Source of the DNA: an uncultured Oscillospiraceae bacterium | Lineage (GTDB): Bacteria; Bacillota; Clostridia; Oscillospirales; Acutalibacteraceae | Assembly (NCBI GenBank): GCA_900540295.1 | Contig: UQFM01000013.1 | Coordinates: 1 to 32,816, forward strand | Length of the DNA: 32,816 nucleotides | Reading direction: 5' to 3' | Shown: piece after piece, positions 1-6,355 of the stretch | Position numbering within the stretch: position 1 is the first letter of the stretch | Layout: each line of letters opens with the position of its first letter | Notes under the pieces: model-generated | Database searches by the model: none | Seen by the model: the letters and a program-made list of their open reading frames with translations, nothing else | What the model was told of the DNA's origin: nothing | Program-made: the position numbers and the translations under genes

Positions 1-41
1 GAGCCTTATCGTCGGCAGCGTCAGATGTGTATAAGAGACAG
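1..41 (+). other. Nextera/Tn5 sequencing adapter (artefact)
   Basis: Positions 9-41 match the Illumina Nextera read-1 transposase adapter, ending in the 19-base Tn5 mosaic end (AGATGTGTATAAGAGACAG at 23-41). Positions 1-8 (GAGCCTTA) look like an i5 index; I recall this as Nextera XT index S521. This is library sequence, not genome, so biological coordinates start at 42. Confidence 0.97.
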
Positions 42-76
42 GTATTATTTGTCAAGAGGTATAACATATTTGTAAT

Positions 77-107
77 AAAAAAATCAGAGAGCAAATTGCT
101 CTCTGAT
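77..107 (-). terminator. Rho-independent terminator, minus strand
   Basis: A perfect 12-bp inverted repeat with a single-base centre (83-107) is followed on the minus strand by a run of seven T. It would end transcription from the leftward operon whose last gene stops at 572, after the repeat cluster, or from a small unseen transcript. Confidence 0.75.
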
Positions 108-182
108 CAGCATATCAAAAAGTCTTGTTTTCCATCCTCCGACGACGGGAAAGAAAGGCATAATACATCCAAGCTTTTACGA

Positions 183-560
183 CCCTCTGCCAAGGGGAGT
201 AAATTCACCTTTTGACACGCGCATCGCCCCGCGTTCGGCGAGGCGATTTTGTGTATTAAAAGCAAATTCTGTGCACACACCGTAAGGACAGCCCGGGCAC
301 GCTGTCCGTTTGCGGGCTACTCGTGAATCGACTATACAGAATTGCCCAAATTTGTTATTCTGAGCGAAGCGAAGAATCTCACATAGTGCAGGGTGAATTG
401 CTCGCACCGCGAAATCCCATCAGACTTCGGCGGGCGCGCAATGCACGCCCCTACGGTTAGTACGCTGCCATTGATTTTTTGCAAAACTCAACTTTACTCT
501 GGCGGGCATGGAAACCCGCCCCTACGCGGTGTGTACAGACTTGTCATTCTGAGCCGTAGA
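183..560. repeat. cluster of dispersed intergenic repeats (copy A)
   Basis: No credible gene lies in 108-571. The stretch is a mosaic of short repeat units. One at about 353-385 carries ATTCTGAGCGAAGCGAAGAA. GGGCGCGCAATGCACGCCCC at 432-451 recurs exactly at 5989-6008. A related palindrome lies at 501-525 (GGCGGGC...CCCGCC), and a degenerate TTGTCATTCTGAGC unit at 541-554 sits directly after the stop codon of the glycosyltransferase gene. Units around 183-199 and 290-336 are similar in style. Short ORFs here are translations of repeat DNA. Confidence 0.8.
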
Positions 561-571
561 GAGATGCTTTA

Positions 572-2092
572 TCAATCATACAGCATTCTATCCGCTTTGT
601 AGAGATAGTACGTAAACTCCACGCCCTCAAAATACTGCGTTGCCGTTGCCACACAGGTATACGCGCCGAACGTCAGCGGATGACTGCGCGTCACAACAAA
701 ATCGGGTGTTTGCGAAAGAATTTCTGCCGCCTGCGCCGCATACATTTCGGGCAGTTGAATATTCAATCGGCAAAAGTATTTGCTCTCGGGTACAATATCT
801 GCCGCCGTATAAAATCCGCCGTCCAAAAAGCCGTAATTGAGAAGCGTCGGGTCTTCTGTACTGTTGATGATTTTTGCAAATTTATATTGCGGAAGCTCTT
901 CCTTTTGATAAGCGGTAAGGTAAGTATTCGTACTTGTGCAGTACGCAAAGGTGCCGCTTAAAACCAAGGAGGCCGTTACCAGTGCCGTCGTCAGGATTTT
1001 CGGCTTCGGTTCTTCGGGCAAATGCGACAAAGCCATACAGACAAGCAGACAGAAGAACACAGCGAACACGGCAAAAACAAGGGTATAATAGGAATAGCAT
1101 ACCGCGCCCGAACATACGCAAAGCAAGGTAAACACAGCGGTCAAAATCAAGTGCGCACGGTGTCCCTTACGCGTAAGCGTATACCAAAGCACACCGATAA
1201 TACCGAACGGCGCGTAAAAACGGTTACGGATTACGTGCCATCGAATGCGTTCCCACAAGGTGTGTAAAAACGCCGAAGCATCTGCCGAAGCGCCCTGTGA
1301 CGCATCGGCATACAGGAACAAATTGTTGTAAAAATAGGCAGTCCACAAATCGCAAAAAGACTTTGTCACACCGAAATACAGAAAAACGGGCAGAGACGGC
1401 AAAAGCACACCCAAAAGGACGGAGCCCGCGGCTTTAAAAACACCCGAAATGCCGTTTCGACGGAGCGTTTTGTATAGCGGTACGAGCGCCCAGCCAACAA
1501 AAAAGCCGACCAAATTAAACTTCATCCAAAGCACGAGCCCCGCAAGAGCCCCGATGGCAAACCACTGCCGCACAGACAGCGTTTTGTTAAGACAAAAGCT
1601 TTTTTCCGAAAGATACAGGCAAACGGCAAAAATCGGCAAAACCAATTCTTCCACGCTGTCGCCGTGGCAGAAGCTTCGCGAGGCATACACTGCCGCACCC
1701 AGAAGCGGCAAAACCAAATACACACCCCGCGCCTTATATAAAAACAGGGTTTTTGCCGCGAAAAATAAAAACACCGTACCCGCAAACAGCTCCAGCAAAT
1801 ACACGCCGAAAAAGGTTTTATGGGAAATCAGATACGCGCCTGCGTGTAAGAAATACAGCCAAGGTCCTTTTTGCTCATAAATATCGCGGTACAGCACCTT
1901 GCCGTGCAGCATGGATTTACCCACGGTAAAAAAGCAGTTGGAATCCACCCAGTCGTTAAACGGATATAAAAACGAGGACTTTGTGCAGATCGTTAAAATC
2001 ACAAACGCCGTCAAAAAGCAAAACAGCAGTGTGCGCGTGTTTTTGGACTGTATTCTGTTTTGAATTGTACTTGTTACTTTGGTACACTGCAT
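572..2092 (-). CDS. GT-C fold membrane glycosyltransferase, GT39/ArnT-like
   Basis: A 506-residue multi-pass membrane protein. The first helix is at about residues 21-37. It is followed by an extracytoplasmic loop with the acidic motif DWVD (47-50) and VLYRDIYEQKGPWLYF (67-82), typical of PMT_2/GT39-like polyprenyl-phosphate-sugar transferases, in which the first loop acidic residues are catalytic. About ten more hydrophobic segments follow, then a soluble tail from about 390. The family moves sugars from lipid carriers onto lipids, proteins or wall polymers outside the membrane; the substrate cannot be read from sequence. ATG start with AAAGGA about 11 bases upstream; 23 bases after the APH-fold gene, so probably co-transcribed. 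The stop abuts a dispersed repeat unit. Family call good, exact function unknown. Confidence 0.72.
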   Translation of the reverse strand: MQCTKVTSTIQNRIQSKNTRTLLFCFLTAFVILTICTKSSFLYPFNDWVDSNCFFTVGKSMLHGKVLYRDIYEQKGPWLYFLHAGAYLISHKTFFGVYLLELFAGTVFLFFAAKTLFLYKARGVYLVLPLLGAAVYASRSFCHGDSVEELVLPIFAVCLYLSEKSFCLNKTLSVRQWFAIGALAGLVLWMKFNLVGFFVGWALVPLYKTLRRNGISGVFKAAGSVLLGVLLPSLPVFLYFGVTKSFCDLWTAYFYNNLFLYADASQGASADASAFLHTLWERIRWHVIRNRFYAPFGIIGVLWYTLTRKGHRAHLILTAVFTLLCVCSGAVCYSYYTLVFAVFAVFFCLLVCMALSHLPEEPKPKILTTALVTASLVLSGTFAYCTSTNTYLTAYQKEELPQYKFAKIINSTEDPTLLNYGFLDGGFYTAADIVPESKYFCRLNIQLPEMYAAQAAEILSQTPDFVVTRSHPLTFGAYTCVATATQYFEGVEFTYYLYKADRMLYD

Positions 2093-2115
2093 TTTTTGTT
2101 AATCCTTTTTATCCG

Positions 2116-3108
2116 TTATTCGTCAGTTTCCAGCACGCGAAGTGCATCAGACAGCATTTTTTTGCCGCCGACAGCATTGACGTAATACTTCTTTTGTGTT
2201 CGTTTATAGCGGTAAAAACGCTCGGTATACATAATCAGTCCCAAGTATCCGCACAGCACACGGTAACGGATTTCTTCCTCGCGTGTCCCGTGAATCGGTA
2301 CGCTTGACACACGGTTATACCCTTTCAGCAACGCGTTTTTTCCAGACAGCGGTTTCGAGAAATCCAACGAGCAAAAATCGCCTAAGCGGTCTCCCCAAAG
2401 TCCCCGTTCGGTGTCAATAAGCGCCAGTGAAAAGCCGCCGTTTTCATTTACCCGATAAAACACGTTACCTTCCCAAACATCAAAATGCACATAGGTACAC
2501 GGCACGCTTTCCAAAAGCGTTTTATGCCGCCGAGTCGCCGACAACAACCGTTCACCCAATTTACAGCGTTTGCCTGCTTTCTTACAGTCCGCCAACAGAT
2601 TTTCAATCATTTTGCGCACTGCCAAATACCAATTTTCACACAGTCCGTTTTGCACATAGCCGAATGCCGTCCCTGTAACCGTGTGCAGCTGTGCCAAGAT
2701 TGCACCGATTTCCTCATAAACACGCGCCTTTTCCGAACCGGACAGATTGGCATCGGTCAGCGGCACGCCCGACAGTTTTTCCATCACAAACCAATGCGCG
2801 GGAATCAGACTTTCCGAAAAATCCGCACAGTAAATTTCGGGGACGCGTACATCGGTTTTTTCACGCAAAATCTGATAAAATGCAACTTCCTGCCGCATCA
2901 AATCCGTTTCATAGGTCAATATGTGTTCGTTATTCTGCCGCGGTGCGATTTTTAAAACGCACTCCCTGCCGTTTGCCGTCACACTGTAAGCGCTGTTAAA
3001 CTCCCCTGCTGTCAACGGTACGATTTTTGTAACCGCGCCCAAATTTTTCTCTGTAAACAGCTTTTTTATAACATCCTCAGAAACCGAAAACTTGGTCATA
3101 CTTTTCAT
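2116..3108 (-). CDS. APH-fold phosphotransferase (aminoglycoside/choline kinase-like)
   Basis: A 330-residue cytoplasmic kinase-fold protein (PF01636 type). Visible motifs are the ATP-binding lysine in VLKI (K53), Brenner's motif HFDVWEGN with catalytic D210 and N215, and the metal-binding IDTERGLWGDRLGDF (D232). The family phosphorylates aminoglycosides, choline, homoserine or sugars; nothing here fixes the substrate and resistance should not be assumed. I chose the ATG at 3108, which has AAAGGGG nine bases upstream, over a longer in-frame start at 3165 that lacks one. A second ATG three codons on is possible. It lies 60 bases downstream of yunB and 23 upstream of the glycosyltransferase, forming a three-gene leftward operon. 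Confidence 0.8.
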   Translation of the reverse strand: MKSMTKFSVSEDVIKKLFTEKNLGAVTKIVPLTAGEFNSAYSVTANGRECVLKIAPRQNNEHILTYETDLMRQEVAFYQILREKTDVRVPEIYCADFSESLIPAHWFVMEKLSGVPLTDANLSGSEKARVYEEIGAILAQLHTVTGTAFGYVQNGLCENWYLAVRKMIENLLADCKKAGKRCKLGERLLSATRRHKTLLESVPCTYVHFDVWEGNVFYRVNENGGFSLALIDTERGLWGDRLGDFCSLDFSKPLSGKNALLKGYNRVSSVPIHGTREEEIRYRVLCGYLGLIMYTERFYRYKRTQKKYYVNAVGGKKMLSDALRVLETDE

Positions 3109-3168
3109 AACAGTGCCCCTTTGTAAGTATGACCTAACCATACCATATATTTCCGTTAAAAACAAGTC

Positions 3169-3861
3169 TCAGTTTCCGTTCGTTGCGCCGTAATCGTTTA
3201 CAATCCCTGCCATTTCCGACGGACTGCCGATGACCTCGGTAAAAGCTTCGGGCGTCAGACCGACAATGACGGTTTCGGCAAGCAGTGCGGAGGACTCCAC
3301 AGAAAAGGTATTCTTTTGCCCGACAAACACCAAGCGCCCCGTAATCGTGATATGCAGAAACACGCGGTGTACAACCTGATTCAAGCCCGCATCTTTAAAT
3401 TCGGACTGGAAATCCACGGAGCTGTTGGAGGTCAACTGCATGGAAAACTTGATTTTCGGTCCGCGTCCCGCCGTATACTCGTTGCCCAAAAACGTGCCGA
3501 CGGGGATATATGTATTATAGGACTCCTGTGCGGCGGCAATACGCGCAATCTCCAAAGAAATTTGGCTTTTCAGCATATTGATGGTCAGCGCGTCGATTTG
3601 CAAACCCGTGATGCGGTTTTCACGGTCGGCGGATAGACGCACAATATCATCGTAATCAATTTTATTTTCCCGCAGTACATTTACAACCGCTTCATCGGCG
3701 GCATTTAAAAGAATGCCCTCTGCCACGTTCTGTGAATACTGCAAAATGACGGGACGCATTTGCGAAAGTCCGAGCGCGGCAATCAGCAATGCCGCAACTG
3801 CGCACATAAAAATACGGGCGGCGGTATTTTTCTTTCGTTTCGGTCTTTTGCGGTTTTGCAA
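3169..3861 (-). CDS. yunB: sporulation protein YunB
   Basis: A 230-residue protein with a basic N-terminus (RKRPKRKK), one membrane helix at about 16-33, and an outside domain matching YunB: QYSQNVAEGILLNAADEAV, DNRITGLQID-like and YIPVGTFLGNEYTAGRGPKI motifs. In Bacillus YunB is a sigma-E-dependent mother-cell protein needed for efficient sporulation, so its presence suggests a spore former. The start is TTG (3861), with GGGGTGAT just upstream; the next Met lies inside the membrane helix. The ribosome binding site is inside a 10-bp inverted repeat (3869-3878 with 3914-3923) that could fold over it. It is divergent from the GntR gene. Confidence 0.85.
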   Translation of the reverse strand: MQNRKRPKRKKNTAARIFMCAVAALLIAALGLSQMRPVILQYSQNVAEGILLNAADEAVVNVLRENKIDYDDIVRLSADRENRITGLQIDALTINMLKSQISLEIARIAAAQESYNTYIPVGTFLGNEYTAGRGPKIKFSMQLTSNSSVDFQSEFKDAGLNQVVHRVFLHITITGRLVFVGQKNTFSVESSALLAETVIVGLTPEAFTEVIGSPSEMAGIVNDYGATNGN

Positions 3862-3868
3862 GACATCA

Positions 3869-3923
3869 CCCCGCTTTCTCTTTTCATTTTACGCAAAAAA
3901 ACGCAGTGCGTGTGAAAGCGGGG
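3869..3923 (-). promoter_or_regulatory. long-loop inverted repeat covering the yunB ribosome binding site
   Basis: CCCCGCTTTC at 3869-3878 and GAAAGCGGGG at 3914-3923 are a perfect 10-bp inverted repeat separated by 35 bases. In yunB mRNA the 3' arm includes the GGGGTGA ribosome binding site, so pairing would hide it. The loop contains a smaller stem around ACGCA/TGCGT. A role in translation control is inference. Confidence 0.4.
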
Positions 3924-3925
3924 CT

Positions 3926-3959
3926 TTGCATTTTTCTTTAAAATGTTGTATAGTATACA
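3926..3959 (+). promoter_or_regulatory. sigma-A promoter of gntR with palindrome over the -10
   Basis: TTGCAT (3926-3931), a 17-bp spacer and TATAGT (3949-3954). A perfect 13-bp palindrome TGTATAGTATACA (3947-3959) overlaps the -10. It shares the TTGTAT half with the element before ilvC, so autorepression by the adjacent GntR protein is plausible. Confidence 0.6.
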
Positions 3960-3987
3960 GGAAAGCTGAGAAGAATCGAGGCACGGT

Positions 3988-4689
3988 ATGCAAAACGAAA
4001 ATCTTTCGCAGAAAACAGCGGAAATCCTTCAGAATATGATTTTACACGAGCATGTGTACGCAGTCGGCGAAAAACTGCCGAATGAAAACGAGCTTTCCGA
4101 AATCTTGGGCATCAGCCGCACGACGCTTCGCGAGGCAATACGGATTTTAACCTCTGCGGGCATTTTGACCGTTCGGCGCGGACGCGGCACATATGTTTCG
4201 GAGCAGGCTGACCGATATGCCGCAAGCGGTGTGGATATGCAGAACATTTCGCAAATGAAAGTCACCCTCAGAGACCTCTATGAAACACGCATGATTTTTG
4301 AGCCGGAAGCCGCCGCGCTCGCCTGTCGGCGTGCAACGGATGCGGAAATTCAAAGCATTTTAGAGCTTGGCGCAGAATGTCAGACACAGCTTTTAAAAGA
4401 CCCTCGCAGTAAAAAACGGATTGCCTCGGAAAGCGCTTTTCACGGCGCGATTGTCAAAGCGTCACACAACGAGTTTTTAAGTCAGTTTCTGCCGATGCTC
4501 ACCAAAACCATTGAACAGACGTTTGCGTTGGAATACAATTTAGATGTAATTGCCGAGGACGCCTATAAAGACCATATCCTCATTATGGATTTTTTAAAAA
4601 AGCGCGACCATGCGGCGCTCAAAAGCGCCGTCACCATTCACCTGCACCACGCGATGCTGCACGAGCAAATTTCTTTGGAGAACTTATAA
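3988..4689 (+). CDS. FadR-subfamily GntR transcriptional regulator
   Basis: A 233-residue DNA-binding protein. The winged helix-turn-helix spans about 5-70, with the signature GEKLPNENELSEILGISRTTLREAIRIL and the wing RRGRGTYV. A FCD ligand-binding domain follows (about 87-225), with the usual acidic/His ligands (FEPEAAAL, FHGAIVKASHNEF, DHILIMDFL and HLHHAM). FadR-type regulators sense small carboxylic acids, often with a bound metal ion. It lies 99 bases before ilvC in the same direction. Matching TTGTAT-type palindromes sit over its own promoter and just after the ilvC promoter, so it may control branched-chain amino acid synthesis and itself. The ligand cannot be told from sequence. Confidence 0.88.
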   Translation: MQNENLSQKTAEILQNMILHEHVYAVGEKLPNENELSEILGISRTTLREAIRILTSAGILTVRRGRGTYVSEQADRYAASGVDMQNISQMKVTLRDLYETRMIFEPEAAALACRRATDAEIQSILELGAECQTQLLKDPRSKKRIASESAFHGAIVKASHNEFLSQFLPMLTKTIEQTFALEYNLDVIAEDAYKDHILIMDFLKKRDHAALKSAVTIHLHHAMLHEQISLENL

Positions 4690-4696
4690 AAATATG

Positions 4697-4760
4697 TTGA
4701 CAAACGGAAATATTGGTTTATAATAGTTGTATGACAACGAGTTACGGTAATCATACAACT
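4697..4760 (+). promoter_or_regulatory. ilvC promoter and probable GntR operator
   Basis: Consensus sigma-A promoter TTGACA (4697-4702), 16-bp spacer, TATAAT (4719-4724). Directly after it lies TTGTATGACAA (4727-4737), a palindrome of the TTGT-N3-ACAA form resembling FadR-family operators. The larger arms AGTTGTATGA (4725-4734) and TCATACAACT (4751-4760) are a perfect 10-bp inverted repeat. The position, across the start of transcription, suits repression. The RNA could also form this stem, but no run of T follows, so it is not a terminator. Binding by the adjacent GntR protein is inferred. Confidence 0.7.
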
Positions 4761-4788
4761 CATGAAAATACACAGGAGGCACACAAAA

Positions 4789-5814
4789 ATGGCAGAAGCA
4801 AGAATGTTTTATCAAGAGGACTGCAACCTGTCGCTGCTCGATGGCAAAACCATCGCCGTTATCGGCTACGGCAGTCAGGGTCACGCACACGCGCTCAACG
4901 CAAAGGAGTCGGGCTGTAACGTAATTATCGGTCTTTACGAGGGCAGTAAGTCTTGGGCGAAGGCTGAGGCACAGGGCTTTGAGGTCTTTACTGCGGCAGA
5001 GGCGGCAAAAAAGGCTGACATCATCATGATTCTCATCAACGATGAGTTGCAGGCGGATATGTACAAAAAGGACATCGAGCCGAATCTCGAAGCGGGCAAT
5101 ATGCTGATGTTTGCACACGGCTTTAACATCCATTTCGGCTGCATCAACCCGCCGAAAGATGTTGACGTTACGATGATTGCGCCCAAAGGCCCCGGTCACA
5201 CCGTCCGTTCCGAATATCAGGCGGGCAAAGGCGTTCCCTGCTTAGTCGCTGTACATCAGGATGCAACCGGCAAGGCGCTGGATAAGGCACTCGCTTATGC
5301 GCTTGCAATCGGCGGCGCACGCGCAGGCGTTTTGGAAACCACATTCAGAACCGAAACCGAAACCGATTTGTTCGGTGAACAGGCAGTGCTTTGCGGCGGC
5401 GTTTGCGCACTGATGCAGGCAGGCTTTGAAACCCTTTGCGAAGCAGGCTATGACCCCAGAAACGCTTATTTCGAGTGCATTCACGAAATGAAGCTGATTG
5501 TCGATTTGATTTATCAGAGCGGTTTTGCTGGTATGCGTTATTCTATTTCGAATACAGCGGAATACGGCGATTACATCACCGGTCCGAAGATTATCACTGA
5601 CGACACCAAGAAAGCGATGAAGAAAATCCTTTCCGATATTCAGGACGGTTCTTTCGCAAAAGAATTCCTGCTGGATATGTCCCCCGCAGGCCGTCAGGTA
5701 CACTTCAAAGCAATGCGCAAGCTTGCCGCTGAGCATCCCGCGGAGAAGGTCGGCGAAGAAGTCAGAAAGCTGTACAGCTGGAATGATGAAAAGGATAAGT
5801 TCATCAACAACTGA
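4789..5814 (+). CDS. ilvC: ketol-acid reductoisomerase (class I)
   Basis: A 341-residue enzyme converting 2-acetolactate or 2-aceto-2-hydroxybutyrate to the dihydroxy acids of valine, leucine and isoleucine synthesis. The Rossmann motif IGYGSQGHAHALN (25-37) is intact. The conserved APKGPGHTVRSEY, the metal-binding TETDLFGEQAVLCGG and the C-terminal knotted-domain motifs HEMKLIVDLIYQSG and YSISNTAEYGD are all present. Length fits the short class I form. The start is ATG 4789, with AGGAGG nine bases upstream; an upstream in-frame Met at 4762 lies inside the operator and lacks a site. The cofactor loop reads GLYEGSKSW (48-56) where many NADPH enzymes carry an Arg, see findings. A terminator follows at once. 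Confidence 0.97.
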   Translation: MAEARMFYQEDCNLSLLDGKTIAVIGYGSQGHAHALNAKESGCNVIIGLYEGSKSWAKAEAQGFEVFTAAEAAKKADIIMILINDELQADMYKKDIEPNLEAGNMLMFAHGFNIHFGCINPPKDVDVTMIAPKGPGHTVRSEYQAGKGVPCLVAVHQDATGKALDKALAYALAIGGARAGVLETTFRTETETDLFGEQAVLCGGVCALMQAGFETLCEAGYDPRNAYFECIHEMKLIVDLIYQSGFAGMRYSISNTAEYGDYITGPKIITDDTKKAMKKILSDIQDGSFAKEFLLDMSPAGRQVHFKAMRKLAAEHPAEKVGEEVRKLYSWNDEKDKFINN

Positions 5815-5837
5815 TTTGTCACAAATCCGATATATGC

Positions 5838-5868
5838 AAAAAGCCGCTCCCAAAAGGGCGGCTTTTTT
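5838..5868 (+). terminator. Rho-independent terminator of ilvC
   Basis: Stem AGCCGCTCCC/GGGCGGCT with an AAAA loop, followed by six T, 24 bases after the ilvC stop. Preceding A residues could make it weakly bidirectional. Confidence 0.88.
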
Positions 5869-5880
5869 GTGTGTCTTGAA

Positions 5881-6245
5881 ATTTGTCATTCTGAGCGAAG
5901 CGAAGAATCTCACATGGCACAAGGTGAATTTGACTCTCGGGTAGGGAACGACCTCCGTGTCGTTCCGAGAAGTTTCAGCCGATTTTACGGGCGCGCAATG
6001 CACGCCCCTACAGGATTGTGCGAATTTGTCATTCTGAGCGACAGCGAAGAATCTCCCACGGCACGAAAGCGGATTTTGTGTACACGTAGGGCGCGGGCTT
6101 GCTCGCGCCGTTTTTTTGTTTTATGCAAAATCGGCGGTCTGCTCGGGCGATTTGTGAATCGCCTACGGTTTGCGAAAAGACGCAAGTATACGCAAATTCA
6201 AAAAACCGCTCAGGTGGTCGAGGACGCCCGCCCCTACTCGGGTTC
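5881..6245. repeat. cluster of dispersed intergenic repeats (copy B)
   Basis: Between the convergent ilvC and ilvB genes. It holds two TTTGTCATTCTGAGCG units (about 5882-5912 and 6024-6056), GTAGGGAACGACCTCCGTGT at 5941-5960, GGGCGCGCAATGCACGCCCC at 5989-6008 (identical to 432-451), a palindrome of the GGCGCGGGCTTGCTCGCGCC type at about 6089-6110, and related units near 6140-6165 and 6220-6240. No coding potential beyond repeat translations. Confidence 0.82.
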
Positions 6246-6271
6246 GTGCATTGCCGCAGATGAGCATAAAC

Positions 6272-6309
6272 AAAAACAGCTCTCTGCAATTTTACAGAAA
6301 GCTGTTTTT
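6272..6309. terminator. bidirectional terminator, serves ilvB
   Basis: AAAAACAGCT (6272-6281) pairs with AGCTGTTTTT (6300-6309), and CTCTG with CAGA inside. A-rich and T-rich flanks allow function both ways. It lies about 47 bases past the ilvB stop. Confidence 0.7.
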
Positions 6310-6355
6310 ATTTTGTGTTTTGAACGGGTTCGCGATACAAGTACAGCGAATTCCC

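Noticed and set aside
27..215. 62-residue open frame at the left end
   Set aside because: Begins inside the adapter sequence, has no ribosome binding site and crosses a terminator hairpin.
177..407. 76-residue minus-strand open frame
   Set aside because: Translation of dispersed repeat units; no ribosome binding site.
2116..3108. Aminoglycoside resistance gene
   Set aside because: Only the general APH fold is supported; operon context with yunB and a glycosyltransferase does not suggest resistance.
5242..6003. 253-residue minus-strand frame over ilvC
   Set aside because: Antisense to a certain gene, crosses its terminator and a repeat; no recognisable protein.
183..6245. CRISPR array
   Set aside because: Repeat units are not evenly spaced, differ in type, lack unique spacers of constant size, and no cas gene is present.
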